The notes under the pieces are model-generated. The model did no database searches. It saw only the letters and a list, made by a program, of their open reading frames with translations, and had not been told where the DNA came from. A DNA stretch of 64,000 nt from Acinetobacter sp. Ac_5812 (GTDB taxonomy: Bacteria > Pseudomonadota > Gammaproteobacteria > Pseudomonadales > Moraxellaceae), in contig NZ_LXUK01000027.1 of NCBI RefSeq assembly GCF_013072695.1, forward strand, positions 62,001 to 126,000. Direction: 5' to 3'. A program made the position numbers and the translations under genes. Positions within the stretch are counted from its first letter, which is position 1; each line of letters begins with the position of its first letter. Below, one piece after another: positions 48,602 through 58,243 of this stretch.

Positions 48602-49453
48602 ATGAATGCGCCAGTCTTGGTTCATAACATGTCTAATGCAGCTTATCACGCTCATTCGGCTGTTAGTAGCTCTCAGCTTAAAACCATTTTACGTTCTCCT
48701 GCACACTTCTTAGCAGAACACATGGCAGAGAAAGAACACAAGCAGACTCCAGCAATGGCACTTGGCACGGCTGTGCATGTTCTTTTCCTTGAGCCAGAAG
48801 CTTTTAATGATGAGATAGCTATAGAGCCAATTGTCAATAAGAGAACAAATGCAGGTAAAGAAGCGATTACTAAGTTCTTGGTAGAGAACGTTAACAAGTC
48901 GATCATTACAGAAGAACAATATCAAGCAGCCGCTAAAGCTGCGGAAGCAATGAAACGCCACCCAATGTACAACATGATTTTATCGGGCGGTATTCGTGAA
49001 GCTTCTATCTTTTTTTATGATGAGGAAACAGGTCTTGAATGTCGTATCCGCCCAGATTGGCATGTAGCACCTGAAACAAGTGAGTTCTTCCCTAATGGGT
49101 TAATTGTAGATATTAAGAAGACAACTGATGCTCGTGCAAATGCATTTTCACGAAGTTGTCAGAACTACGATTACTCACTTTCTGCAGCCATGTATATCAA
49201 TGGTTATAAAGCTTATTACGGTGAAGATTACAACCCTTCTTTCTTATTTTTTGCAGTGGAAGAAGACAAGCCACATGAGTCAATCATTTATTACGCAACT
49301 GAGGAAATGCTGTTTATTGGTGAGCAAAAACGCCGATCTGCAATGCTAACTCTACTGCAATGCAAAGAATCAAATGAGTGGCAAGGCTATACAAAACAGA
49401 TTCAACCAATTGATTTGCCTTTATGGGCTAAGAAAGAATTTCTAGGAGAATAA
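48602..49453 (+). CDS. RecE-type exodeoxyribonuclease (PD-(D/E)XK, DUF3799)
   Basis: 283 residues. N-terminal YHAHSAVSSSQLKTILRSPAHF is the signature start of the phage RecE C-terminal nuclease family; ALGTAVHVLFLEP follows. The catalytic core is visible as GLECRIRPDWHV and LIVDIKKT. Degrades one strand of duplex DNA 5'-3' to give ends for annealing. Paired with the next gene, 2 bases away, as recE-recT. Confidence 0.85.
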   Translation: MNAPVLVHNMSNAAYHAHSAVSSSQLKTILRSPAHFLAEHMAEKEHKQTPAMALGTAVHVLFLEPEAFNDEIAIEPIVNKRTNAGKEAITKFLVENVNKSIITEEQYQAAAKAAEAMKRHPMYNMILSGGIREASIFFYDEETGLECRIRPDWHVAPETSEFFPNGLIVDIKKTTDARANAFSRSCQNYDYSLSAAMYINGYKAYYGEDYNPSFLFFAVEEDKPHESIIYYATEEMLFIGEQKRRSAMLTLLQCKESNEWQGYTKQIQPIDLPLWAKKEFLGE

Positions 49454-49455
49454 CA

Positions 49456-50355
49456 ATGAATATGCTTGCAACATTAAATCAAGGCATTGTTCCTCAAGCT
49501 GAAACAGCGGCAAATGTACTTGCAGCTCAAGCAAAGGCACAAGTTGAAGCACGTTATATGATGGCTATGCATCGTCCTAGAAATTGGGATGCTGTGCGTC
49601 AAGACCTTTTAAAAGAATGCCGTCGCCCGTCATTTGCTGATAATACATCTACCTACTACAAAAAGCCTGTTGGCGGTGGCTCATCTGTGACTGGTTTAGG
49701 TATCCGCTTTGTTGAAGTAGCTATTCGCTGTATGACAAACATCCTTACCGAAACCACCATGATCTTTGAAGATGATCATAAAGAGATTCACCGGGTATCT
49801 GTCACTGATCTTGAGTCAAATACCACTTACCCTCAAGACATCAAAATTAATAAAACGGTTGAACGCAAATCTAGTGCAGGTCGTGAAGTTGTCAGTGAGC
49901 GTTTGAATAGCTCAGGGCAAAAAATCTTTGTAGTAATTGCTACTGAGGATGAAATGCTAAATAAGCGTAATGCTGCAATTTCAAAGGCAATTCGTAATGC
50001 CGGTTTGCGTATTATTCCTGGTGACTTGCAGGATGAAGCAGAAAGCTTAATTCTCCAAACACGGCAAAGTGGCATCAAAGAAGATCCAGAGAAGTATCGC
50101 AAACAGATAGTAGATTCATTCAACAACATTGGCGTTAAAGCGCAAAACCTTGTTGATTATATCGGCTGCCCTCTTGATCAATGCTCACCTGCTCAAATTG
50201 ATGAATTACGCGCTGTATTTGGTGCAATCAAAAACGGTGAAACCACATGGCAAACCGTCATGGCTGAGAAGAACGAGCAAGAGTTATCAGAAGGGAAAAA
50301 AGCACCTTCAAATGACATCAATGCAGTAAATCTAGCAATTCAGCAACAAGGATAA
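49456..50355 (+). CDS. Putative single-strand annealing protein
   Basis: 299 residues. KAQVEARYMMAMHRPRNW, GLGIRFVEVAIRCMTNI, AAISKAIRNAGLRIIPGD and a C-terminal helical region form the pattern of an abundant phage family placed with RecT/Red-beta-like annealing proteins, though it is not classic RecT. The partnership with a RecE-type nuclease supports the assignment. It would anneal single strands during phage recombination. Confidence 0.6.
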   Translation: MNMLATLNQGIVPQAETAANVLAAQAKAQVEARYMMAMHRPRNWDAVRQDLLKECRRPSFADNTSTYYKKPVGGGSSVTGLGIRFVEVAIRCMTNILTETTMIFEDDHKEIHRVSVTDLESNTTYPQDIKINKTVERKSSAGREVVSERLNSSGQKIFVVIATEDEMLNKRNAAISKAIRNAGLRIIPGDLQDEAESLILQTRQSGIKEDPEKYRKQIVDSFNNIGVKAQNLVDYIGCPLDQCSPAQIDELRAVFGAIKNGETTWQTVMAEKNEQELSEGKKAPSNDINAVNLAIQQQG

Positions 50356-50364
50356 GGTGGCAGC

Positions 50365-50829
50365 ATGAATATCGATAAAGAACGAGAGGCTTTTGAGGCT
50401 CTACCACTTGCCAAGCTTGCTTTGGATCAGGATTGGGTTAGGTACTCTGAAGATACTAATTCGTATTATCCAAATGAGGATTTTTGCCCAGACTCTGCCC
50501 CAGAATCAATGAATTTTGCATGGGAATCTTGGCAAGCCTCTGCCATTCATGCAGAAGCAAAACTTGAAGGCAGCGTGGTGGTGCCTGTTGAGCCGACAGA
50601 AGATCAATGGGGTGGCTTAGCCCGTATCCTTGGTCGATATATGCAAAACAAAGATAGATATTGCCCTAAAACCCTTAAACGTCATTTGGATATGTTTGCG
50701 GATGAAATCCCTGAATGGCTAAACAAAGAAGTACCAAATTGGGAATCAGAGCATGCATTTGCAACTGCTGATTTACCAGTATTCATTTATAAGGCAATGG
50801 TAGAAGCAGCAAGGGGCGGAAATGAGTAA
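50365..50829 (+). CDS. Unknown early protein
   Basis: 154 residues, acidic and Trp-rich; MNIDKEREAFEALPLAKLAL and FAWESWQASAIHAE recall DUF551-like phage proteins, but I cannot confirm this. Overlaps the next gene by 8 bases. Confidence 0.5.
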   Translation: MNIDKEREAFEALPLAKLALDQDWVRYSEDTNSYYPNEDFCPDSAPESMNFAWESWQASAIHAEAKLEGSVVVPVEPTEDQWGGLARILGRYMQNKDRYCPKTLKRHLDMFADEIPEWLNKEVPNWESEHAFATADLPVFIYKAMVEAARGGNE

Positions 50830-51100
50830 GCGTGAAGTAACAGAATTCGATCTGCGCTGCCCTGAGTTTCAGAATAGAGATCTAAAGCCAGAGCATTTCG
50901 AATTTAGAGATGATGGCAAGATTGTTCGGAAAGATCGCTGGGAGCGTGGCATTTATAAAATACATGGGCATTTATGCGGTTTATTCGATGTCAGTTCCCG
51001 AAAAGATTTTGAGATCGACGACATTGTAAAAGCCATTGAAGAATTAACAGATGCAGCTAAAAAAGCAAAAGCGGATGCGGAGAGTGCAACGAATGGCTAA
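50822..51100 (+). CDS. Unknown early protein
   Basis: 92 residues. Basic-aromatic N-terminus (DRWERGIYKIHGHLCGLFDV) and an Ala/Lys helical end (TDAAKKAKADAESATNG). Overlaps the excisionase-like gene by 8 bases (ATGGCTAA). Unknown. Confidence 0.5.
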   Translation: MSKREVTEFDLRCPEFQNRDLKPEHFEFRDDGKIVRKDRWERGIYKIHGHLCGLFDVSSRKDFEIDDIVKAIEELTDAAKKAKADAESATNG

Positions 51101-51299
51101 ATATATTACTTCAAATAAAGTGTGCGAAATGTTTGGTATTGAAAAAGTCACACTTTGGCGTTGGGAGGAAAAAACACAATGGGGAATCCCATTCCCAGCG
51201 CCTGCGTTTCCCTCTGTTGGGGGTTCACCAAAACGTTACTTGCAATCTGATGTAGATAACTGGATAAAACAGTGTACAAAAAAGAAAGCGGCTGCATGA
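51093..51299 (+). CDS. xis: AlpA/MerR-like excisionase
   Basis: 68 residues from the ATG at 51093. ITSNKVCEMFGIEKVTLWRWEE is the AlpA/excisionase winged helix-turn-helix, then SPKRYLQSDVDNWIKQC matches the second part of the domain. Convergent with the integrase, last gene of the rightward operon, so it is made on induction, as expected for Xis. A regulator role is the alternative. Confidence 0.75.
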   Translation: MAKYITSNKVCEMFGIEKVTLWRWEEKTQWGIPFPAPAFPSVGGSPKRYLQSDVDNWIKQCTKKKAAA

Positions 51300-51310
51300 G
51301 CCGCTTTTTT
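51284..51310. terminator. Terminator between excisionase and integrase
   Basis: AAAGCGGCT / AGCCGCTTT with a 5-base loop, T-run downstream on the plus strand; includes the excisionase stop. Serves both convergent genes. Confidence 0.85.
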
Positions 51311-52518
51311 TATCCCTTCAAATGTTGTAACTTCTCAATCCATTTTTCATAAACTTCCGCTTGCTCCAAGACATAACCATATAAGTCATATACCTCTTGG
51401 TTGTTGGGTAGAACATGCCCAATCATAATTTCGTGAATATCTCTATTTTTTGAGAATGCACTAAAGTTTGTGCGTGCTGTTCTGCGTAGATCGTGTAATG
51501 ACCAATGCTCCATCGTTTCTTTTTTGAATCGCTTCACCCAGCCGATCACACTGTTAGGCAATGCTGTGGATGCTGGATCAGTCAGATATTCGTCAATGTT
51601 TTTGCCATTGCTGAATAAATACTTACCCTCGCTTAGTTCCATCGCCTCACGGATCAAATCTTCCATATACGGCAAAATAGGACGTATCAGCGTTTTATCG
51701 TTCTTGTACCCTGTTTTGTGGTTTGATGGCGGCACCTTCCAAATTTTCCGCTTTAGATCAAAGTGTTTCTTTTCCGCCCTTCTAAGTTCGCCATTACGAC
51801 ATGCAAAGATCAGGCACAATTCTAAAAAGATTTTATTTTTAGTAGTCAATCTCGACCATTTTAAGCATTCATAGAAAACCACAATTTCATCGTCAGTTAA
51901 AACGCGCTTTGTTGGTATCGATGTAATATTAAGATCGGCTTTAGGGTAAACGTCAGCAAGAATATTGGTTTGAATATATTTGCGTTTAGCGGCCCATTTC
52001 AGCATTTGTTTTGTGTTCGATAAAAGGTTTTTTGCTGTGCCTGGTATACGCCCTGCTAATTCCTCAAAAATCCCTAACCAATCACTAATATCGATTCGAT
52101 CTATAGGGTGATTACCCAGCTTATTAAATAGATGATTCTCAAACATGCGCTTAATGCTTTCATGTTCTTTTTTATTTTTAGAGCAATATGATTCATACCA
52201 CATTAAAAAAACTTCTTTGAATGTGACGGGGTTTATATTCTTTTCTTTCTCTACCAGCAATTCCAACTTTGGATTTTTATTCTGATCTAACAGGCCACGA
52301 AGCCGTGTAGCTTCCAAGCGTGCATCTTTGAGGCTTATGTGTGGGTAGGTACCAAGATCAACCCTTTCTTGTTTATTATTGAATCTGTACCTCAACTGGA
52401 AGACAATCTTACCTTTCGGTGATATTCTTACACTCATAGAGTCACGGTCGGCAACTACTTCAACCGCTTCTCGCTCTTTACCATTATTTGCTTTTAGCCA
52501 AGCTTCAGATAATGCCAT
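51310..52518 (-). CDS. int: Tyrosine-type integrase
   Basis: 402 residues from the ATG at 52518; a GTG at 52545 would overlap an arm-type repeat. N-terminal DUF4102-type arm-binding domain (LKANNGKEREAVEV, RVDLGTYPHISLKDAR), core-binding domain, then catalytic residues: Arg in ACRNGELRRAE, HxLR as HDLRRTARTN, His in IGHVLP and Tyr in VYDLYGY. Upstream arm-type repeats overlap its promoter region, so occupancy may regulate it. attR lies about 200 bases behind its start. Confidence 0.93.
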   Translation of the reverse strand: MALSEAWLKANNGKEREAVEVVADRDSMSVRISPKGKIVFQLRYRFNNKQERVDLGTYPHISLKDARLEATRLRGLLDQNKNPKLELLVEKEKNINPVTFKEVFLMWYESYCSKNKKEHESIKRMFENHLFNKLGNHPIDRIDISDWLGIFEELAGRIPGTAKNLLSNTKQMLKWAAKRKYIQTNILADVYPKADLNITSIPTKRVLTDDEIVVFYECLKWSRLTTKNKIFLELCLIFACRNGELRRAEKKHFDLKRKIWKVPPSNHKTGYKNDKTLIRPILPYMEDLIREAMELSEGKYLFSNGKNIDEYLTDPASTALPNSVIGWVKRFKKETMEHWSLHDLRRTARTNFSAFSKNRDIHEIMIGHVLPNNQEVYDLYGYVLEQAEVYEKWIEKLQHLKG

Positions 52519-52535
52519 TTCAAACTCTAAAAATA

Positions 52536-52596
52536 ATATGTACACACAATCGATTTAAAAATCGTAATAAGCCATTATGTACACGAATATGTACAC
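52536..52596 (+). repeat. Putative right arm-type sites
   Basis: ATATGTACAC at 52536-52545 and 52587-52596 and TTATGTACAC at 52575-52584, the last pair 12 bases apart, same orientation and period as the pair at the left end. Confidence 0.6.
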
Positions 52597-52722
52597 AAAT
52601 GACATGAAATAGAGTGTTGTATTATGAAATGGTTGGTAATGGTGAAACAAGCTGAGAATTGAAGTTTATATGTTTTTTGTGAAATGGTATGTAATAAAGT
52701 TAAATTGATCTTTATTCATACT

Positions 52723-52739
52723 AATATTTATGCTAAAAC
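52723..52739 (+). repeat. attR core
   Basis: AATATTTATGCTAAAAC, identical to 16825-16841. Reading on in the frame of the host gene gives T-A-H-K-stop (TGA at 52750-52752), the probable original 3' end. Confidence 0.88.
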
Positions 52740-52787
52740 TGCACATAAGTGACAAAAAATCACATAAATGGCATTTTAGGCGTTCTA

Positions 52788-52931
52788 ATGAAAATTATAC
52801 CAGAACAAACGACCACCAGTCTGATTCATTCGAGTGATCAAGGTCTTAAACTTGATGTTGGTGCTTTTTGCTTTTTTTTACTTGGTATGTTTTTAGCAGC
52901 ACTCATGTTTCATCGAATTGGCTTTTTTTAA
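52788..52931 (+). CDS. Small membrane protein next to attR
   Basis: 47 residues from the ATG at 52788. Polar N-terminus, then one membrane helix (VGAFCFFLLGMFLAALMFH). On an empty chromosome it would follow the attachment gene by about 35 bases, so they may be an operon that the prophage splits. Short, so some doubt remains. Confidence 0.45.
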   Translation: MKIIPEQTTTSLIHSSDQGLKLDVGAFCFFLLGMFLAALMFHRIGFF

Positions 52932-52959
52932 ACTTTTTGACCACTACCCTATTCGCAAA

Positions 52960-52992
52960 TAAAAGCCCTCAATGTTGAGGGCTTTTATTTTA
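52960..52992. terminator. Bidirectional terminator between the small membrane gene and serC
   Basis: AAAAGCCCTC / GAGGGCTTTT with a 6-base loop, flanked by A- and T-rich runs. Confidence 0.85.
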
Positions 52993-53007
52993 TCGATACT
53001 CTATGGC

Positions 53008-54087
53008 TTAACCATGACGTTTCGCAAAATCATCCATAAAGTTCACCAATGCTTGAACACCTTCTAAGGGTACAGCATTGTAGATACTTGCACGCATACC
53101 GCCCACTGAACGGTGGCCTGCCAAGTTCAGTAAGTGATTTTGTTCAGCTTCTTGCAAGAAGATCTTTTCAAGTGCTTCATCCGCTAAAGTAAAAGGTACG
53201 TTCATCATTGAACGGTTTGGAATGGCAATTGGGTTGTTATAGAAATCGCTAGAATCAATATAACCATAAAGCAGTTTGGCTTTCTCTTGGTTCACTTTAT
53301 AGATCGCATCTACCCCACCCTGCTCAAGCAACCATTCAAATACTAGACCAGATAAATACCATGCGTAGGTCGCAGGCGTATTCACCATTGAACCATTTTT
53401 AGCTTGATCGGCATATTTTAAGATGCTTGGAATTTCAGGTTTTGCTTGATCTAATAGATCATCACGAATGATCACAATAGTTAGACCTGCTGGGCCAATA
53501 TTCTTTTGTGCACCCGCATAGATCAAACCAAATTTGCTGACATCCAATGGCGCAGACAGAATACTAGATGAATAATCACAAACCAACGGTGCATTCACAT
53601 CTGGAATAGCCGCGAATTGCAAGCCACCAATAGTCTCATTATCCGCATAATGCACATAAGCAGCATCGTTTGAAAGGTTCCAAGTACTCTGTTCAGTAAT
53701 TGCATGTTTACCATCAATTAAAGTCCCCGCTTCAACGATATTAATATCGCCATAACGTTTGGCTTCTTTGAGTGCTTTTTCAGACCAAATACCCGTATGG
53801 ATATAATCCGCCTTGTTGTTTTTACCCAATAAATTCAGTGGGATCGCTGAAAATTGCAAAGATGCACCACCTTGTAAAAACAAGACTTTATAATTTTCAG
53901 GAATGTTCATGAGCTTACGTAAATCAGCTTCAGCCTTCTCTGCCACAGCAACATAGTCATTGCTACGATGACTCATTTCCATGATCGACAGACCTTTGCC
54001 CTGCCAATTCAACAATTCTTGTTGAGCTTTTTCTAAAACGGCAGTAGGTAATGCAGCAGGACCAGCGCAGAAATTATAAGCACGCAT
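53008..54087 (-). CDS. serC: Phosphoserine aminotransferase
   Basis: 359 residues matching SerC: NFCAGPAALP, SIMEMSHRSNDY, FLQGGASLQFSAIPLNLL, the PLP lysine in YAGAQKNIGPAG near 196, and GGMRASIYNA near the end. Converts 3-phosphohydroxypyruvate and glutamate to phosphoserine in serine (and PLP) synthesis. Intact, full length. Confidence 0.96.
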   Translation of the reverse strand: MRAYNFCAGPAALPTAVLEKAQQELLNWQGKGLSIMEMSHRSNDYVAVAEKAEADLRKLMNIPENYKVLFLQGGASLQFSAIPLNLLGKNNKADYIHTGIWSEKALKEAKRYGDINIVEAGTLIDGKHAITEQSTWNLSNDAAYVHYADNETIGGLQFAAIPDVNAPLVCDYSSSILSAPLDVSKFGLIYAGAQKNIGPAGLTIVIIRDDLLDQAKPEIPSILKYADQAKNGSMVNTPATYAWYLSGLVFEWLLEQGGVDAIYKVNQEKAKLLYGYIDSSDFYNNPIAIPNRSMMNVPFTLADEALEKIFLQEAEQNHLLNLAGHRSVGGMRASIYNAVPLEGVQALVNFMDDFAKRHG

Positions 54088-54436
54088 GAGTTTTTCCCTT
54101 GTTAAAGTGGAACAAATTGGAATGGGAATTTAACCATAGATTGGCGAAGCTTGCAGCAGCTTATCACCTAAATATTTCAATTTAACCGAGAAAATAATAT
54201 TAATTTTTCAATCCTGTTAGGTTCATAAATAATATTTTAGGCCAAGCCTCAACAGTCGATTAAAACAGCTCATTTTCATGTTTTTTCTGAGGTTTATTTA
54301 GATTAAAAACTCTACTTTTTACAATTTCACTACACCAAAAGTGTCGATATAACTATTTAATTAAAAACATATTATTTCAATTTTATAAAAAGAATTTAGA
54401 CTTACTCAGGATATTATTAAATTGCGACATAACCAA
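54088..54436. other. Intergenic region upstream of serC and the exporter operon
   Basis: About 350 bases, A+T-rich, between divergent serC and the tolC-like gene. It must hold both promoters, but I see no -35/-10 pair convincing enough to call and no repeats. Confidence 0.5.
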
Positions 54437-55933
54437 ATGTTGAAACGACATGATCGACCGAGTTTTAAGGTCCAGCGCTTTCCTAAAATGTTAAGCTTGA
54501 GTATAGGCTTAATCAGCTGTGCCCTATTTCCTACGGCCCTATTTGCACAAACATTGAGTTATAGCCAAGCTGAACAATATGTTGTGGAAAATGCCTATTC
54601 AACACAAGCTCAACAGGCCTTACAACAGGCCTCCCAACTTGAAATGGAAGCTGTCAAACACCTCGGTTTACCTCGTATTGATTTAAATGCCCGCGCCTAT
54701 TCATTTCATAGCGAAACCAGCGTGCCCTTAGAATCAAGTAAACGTCGACTCGAAAATTCACTCACTCGCGGATTTGACGACAAATTATCACAATGGGGCA
54801 ATGTGCTTCCGCCAGAAGTGATTGATCAAGTCAGCCAAGGTTTTGATCAGACGGTCCATGAAGGTTTAAATCAGGTACCCAACAATCTGGATGTCACGGT
54901 GAAAGACCATGATGTACGCACTTCAATTTCAATGGTGATGCCACTCTATACTGGCGGTAAAATTAACAGTGCCAAACAGATTGCCACCATTCAAGCACAA
55001 CGCTCAAATATCAGTGAAAAACAACAACAAGATTCACAACGCTTTGAGATGATTCAATCCTATTTTAATGTGCAATTACAACAACAGTTACTCAACGCCA
55101 GCCTGTTTAATTTAAATGCGATGCAAGAACACTATAACAATGCACTTAAATTAGAGAAACAAGGTTTTATTAATAAAGGGCAACGTATGCAGTTTGAAGT
55201 GGCGCGCAATAATGCAGAACGCACCTATCAAAATGCGCAGTCGAATCTGCAAGCGAGTCAGTTTAGTCTCAAAAACCTCCTACAGAGTAAAGAAGTTTTA
55301 AACCTAAGTACTCCCCTGTTTGTAAATACGAGCCAAAATCACTCTTTGGATAAACTGCTCGCAAATTACGATCAAAACTCAAGTTTGATTAAAAAGCTGC
55401 AAATGGACACTCAGCTTGCCAATGAAAATATCAAAGTACAACAGTCTGCGAAAAAACCAAGCCTGTTTGCCTTTGGTGAATATGGGTTGGACAATAAAGA
55501 GAATTGGATTGTCGGTGTGATGGCCAAATACAATCTATTCTCGGGCATTGATAACAATAAAAATATTCGTGCTGCCGAACTGAAAAAATACGCTGCAGAA
55601 TTGATGACAGAGCGCACCAAGCAAGAAGTCGAAAATGTGCTGTACAAATCTTATAGCGAATTAAATGCGTCTCAGACCAGCCATCAACTGTTAACCCAAA
55701 ACACCAAAGCCGCACAAGAGAACTTACGTATCCAACAGCTTTCATTTAAAGAAGGTATGGGCACTGCGACTCAAGTGATTGATGCACAAAATGCCTTCAG
55801 TGCATTAAGAAGTGAGATGGCGATAAATTCCTATAAATACATCTTATCTTTAGCGACTTTATTACAAAGTTACGGCTCGATTGATGAGTTCAAACTTTAT
55901 GTTAACCAACCACGTACTGACTATATCCGTTAA
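54437..55933 (+). CDS. TolC family outer membrane efflux protein
   Basis: 498 residues from the ATG at 54437; a TTG at 54422 adds only 5 codons. Signal peptide to about residue 38 (LFAQ|TLS). Helical OEP repeats typical of TolC: YSQAEQYVVENAYSTQ and the second half with VQQSAKKPSLFAFGEYG, TQVIDAQNAFSALRSEM. Forms the outer-membrane channel of a tripartite exporter with the HlyD-like and permease genes that follow. Confidence 0.85.
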   Translation: MLKRHDRPSFKVQRFPKMLSLSIGLISCALFPTALFAQTLSYSQAEQYVVENAYSTQAQQALQQASQLEMEAVKHLGLPRIDLNARAYSFHSETSVPLESSKRRLENSLTRGFDDKLSQWGNVLPPEVIDQVSQGFDQTVHEGLNQVPNNLDVTVKDHDVRTSISMVMPLYTGGKINSAKQIATIQAQRSNISEKQQQDSQRFEMIQSYFNVQLQQQLLNASLFNLNAMQEHYNNALKLEKQGFINKGQRMQFEVARNNAERTYQNAQSNLQASQFSLKNLLQSKEVLNLSTPLFVNTSQNHSLDKLLANYDQNSSLIKKLQMDTQLANENIKVQQSAKKPSLFAFGEYGLDNKENWIVGVMAKYNLFSGIDNNKNIRAAELKKYAAELMTERTKQEVENVLYKSYSELNASQTSHQLLTQNTKAAQENLRIQQLSFKEGMGTATQVIDAQNAFSALRSEMAINSYKYILSLATLLQSYGSIDEFKLYVNQPRTDYIR

Positions 55934-55945
55934 TTGGAGAAATTT

Positions 55946-57109
55946 ATGAGCCAAGATCAATCAGCATCCAATTCAGAACGTGATACAGATCAAGTGGAAA
56001 ATAAGACTGAGACTCAAGCTTCTGAACCATCTCAAGCACAAGTGACCTCTACAGAAAAGGTAGAACAGCCGAGATCTGAGACCTCAAACTCAAATACACA
56101 GCAACCACCTACCGAACCACCCAAAAAAGGCAAGGCAAAAATCATCGGCTTAATTATTTTAATTCTGCTTTTAGGTCTGATTGCATTTGGTTTATGGAAA
56201 GCCTATCAACCGCAAGCAATTGAGTTACAAGGTCGGGTTGAGTCAGAAACGGTACATATCAGCACCAAAGTCCCGAGCCGAATTGAAGAGTTTTACGTAT
56301 CTGAAGGTCAAGCTGTTAAAAAAGGTCAAGCACTGGTTCGTTTTGTCAGCCCAGAATTAGAAGCGAAAAAGGAACAGGCACAAGCGGCACTACAAAGTGC
56401 AACTGCCTTTCACTCAACCGTATATCGTGGTGCACAACAAGAGAATATCGAGACGCTATATGCCAATTGGCAAGCCCTGAAAACTCAAGCGGAGTTAGCA
56501 GCAACAACTTATAAGCGTGGTGAAACCTTATTTCAACAAGGTGTAATCTCGCGTCAACGCCGTGATGAAATGCTCGCAGCACAAACCTCTGCCCGTGAAA
56601 CAGCCGAGGCAGCTTATCAACAATATGCCCGTGCCAAACGTGGCAGTACTGAACAACAAAAATCAACTGCCGATGCACAAGTTGCGATGGCGCAAGCCGC
56701 AGTAAAAGAAGCCAATGCCTTAACTGAAGAAACCAAGCTGTATTCACCAACAGATGGAACCGTATCTAAGACTTATGGTAAACCAACAGAATTGGTAGCA
56801 ACTGCAGTTCCTGTGGTCAGCATTATCGAAGATCATGATTTGTGGGTCAGCTTAAATGTCCGCGAAGATCTGTATAGCTCTGTTTATAAAATGAAAACGA
56901 TAGAAGGCTTTATACCGGCCCTCAATCGAAAAGCCACGTTTAAAGTCAAAAATATTGATGCTGAAGGTGACTTTGCAACCATCAAAACCACGCGCCAAAC
57001 TGGTGGTTATGATATTCGCAGTTTTAAGTTCCACTTGGTTCCAGAGCAAAGTATTCCAGATTTAAAAGTCGGTATGAGCGTACTATTCAAAATTGAAGAG
57101 GCAAAGTAA
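55946..57109 (+). CDS. HlyD family membrane fusion protein
   Basis: 387 residues from the ATG at 55946 with GGAG 7 bases upstream. A ~55-residue Gln/Glu/Thr-rich cytoplasmic N-terminus, a membrane helix (IIGLIILILLLGLIAFGLW, near 61-80), the lipoyl-like domain (RVESETVHISTKVPSRIEEF), a helical hairpin, then a beta-barrel. It bridges permeases and the TolC-like channel. Confidence 0.85.
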   Translation: MSQDQSASNSERDTDQVENKTETQASEPSQAQVTSTEKVEQPRSETSNSNTQQPPTEPPKKGKAKIIGLIILILLLGLIAFGLWKAYQPQAIELQGRVESETVHISTKVPSRIEEFYVSEGQAVKKGQALVRFVSPELEAKKEQAQAALQSATAFHSTVYRGAQQENIETLYANWQALKTQAELAATTYKRGETLFQQGVISRQRRDEMLAAQTSARETAEAAYQQYARAKRGSTEQQKSTADAQVAMAQAAVKEANALTEETKLYSPTDGTVSKTYGKPTELVATAVPVVSIIEDHDLWVSLNVREDLYSSVYKMKTIEGFIPALNRKATFKVKNIDAEGDFATIKTTRQTGGYDIRSFKFHLVPEQSIPDLKVGMSVLFKIEEAK

Positions 57110-57112
57110 GCG

Positions 57113-58243
57113 ATGTTTGCAGTGATGCTGCGGGAATTGCGCTATTTAAAACGCCATAAAGTTGATTTGTTTATGGCAGTTATTGCTCCTTTGCTAGTGA
57201 TTCTGTTATTTGGCAGTATGTTTTCCGCGGGTAAAGCGGAACATTTACCGATTGTGGTGATTGATCAAGATCAAAGTGAAATGAGCCGCAAGGTAATTCA
57301 TGCACTCAGTATCAATCATACCTTGAAGGTTAAAACAATTACCGCTAGCCAAGATGAAGCCGAACGACTCATCAATAAAACCGAAGCTTGGGGATTCGTG
57401 ATGATCCCTGAGGGGGCTGAGCAACGTCTGGTCAAAGCCCAAGATGCGCAGATCAGTATTGCCTATAACCAGTCTTTTTTTAGTATCGGTAATACCATTT
57501 CCTCTGCCATGTTGATCAGTACCTTAAATGGTCTGGCTGATTATATGGGGCACAGTTATTTGGCCAATACGATTCCCTATTTGGATATGCCAACACCGCA
57601 CATCAAGATCTCAACCTTGTATAACCCAAGCATGAGTTATGAGTTGTTTCTGGAACCTTTTATGGTGCCAGCAGTTTTACATTTACTCCTATGTTGCTGT
57701 GTGGCTTTTGCCATTGGTCAGGAATTTAAGCGCAAGACCGTTGGCGAATGGGTAAACTCAAAACAAATTATCTCCAGTCTACTCGGTAAAATTCTGCTCT
57801 ATGTCTTTATTTTCTGTGCATGGACGTGGTGCTGGATGTTCTGGCTCGCACATATACGTGGTTACTTTATCGCGGGTTCACTGATGCTCATTCTGGTTGC
57901 ACAGTTTTTGCTGTATTTTGCCTATGCCGTGATTAGCAGTACAGTGGTGTTAGCTACCCAGAATTTACCCAAAACCTTTGGTTTTATCGCGCTTTATGGT
58001 GGATCATCGCCAAGCTTTTCTGGAATTACATTACCACTGAATAATGCACCCGCATTTACTCAATTCTGGTCGATGATTATTCCCTACACCCCTTATGCCA
58101 AACTACAAACCGAGCAATGGATTATTGGCAGTGATCTGTATGTTTCACTGGTTCCATTAGGGGTATTACTGATCTTTGCAGGCTTATTTTTTGTGCTAAG
58201 TGTCCGTCTGTTAAAGAAAAATACTCAGGAGCTATGCTCATGA
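57113..58243 (+). CDS. ABC-2 type permease, first
   Basis: 376 residues: N-terminal helix (VDLFMAVIAPLLVILLFGSM), a large extracytoplasmic domain (about 40-190), then five C-terminal helices. YhhJ/YbhR-like ABC-2 permease. Four bases after the HlyD-like gene. It needs an ATPase partner that is not encoded in this operon. Confidence 0.82.
   Translation: MFAVMLRELRYLKRHKVDLFMAVIAPLLVILLFGSMFSAGKAEHLPIVVIDQDQSEMSRKVIHALSINHTLKVKTITASQDEAERLINKTEAWGFVMIPEGAEQRLVKAQDAQISIAYNQSFFSIGNTISSAMLISTLNGLADYMGHSYLANTIPYLDMPTPHIKISTLYNPSMSYELFLEPFMVPAVLHLLLCCCVAFAIGQEFKRKTVGEWVNSKQIISSLLGKILLYVFIFCAWTWCWMFWLAHIRGYFIAGSLMLILVAQFLLYFAYAVISSTVVLATQNLPKTFGFIALYGGSSPSFSGITLPLNNAPAFTQFWSMIIPYTPYAKLQTEQWIIGSDLYVSLVPLGVLLIFAGLFFVLSVRLLKKNTQELCS

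Larger units (their letters stand above)
16825..52739. mobile_element. P22-like temperate prophage, apparently complete
   Basis: Bounded by perfect 17-bp direct repeats (AATATTTATGCTAAAAC at 16825-16841 and 52723-52739). Between them lie integrase, excisionase, CI/Cro switch, replication initiator and helicase, Q-like protein, complete terminase-portal-scaffold-coat-completion cluster, ejection proteins, tail proteins and lysis genes, all with open frames. Gene order resembles P22: terminase, portal, scaffold, coat, gp4, gp10, ejection genes, immI-type locus, tailspike. The lysis genes, however, lie after the tail genes and not next to Q. Nothing essential appears broken, so induction is plausible. 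Confidence 0.92.
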
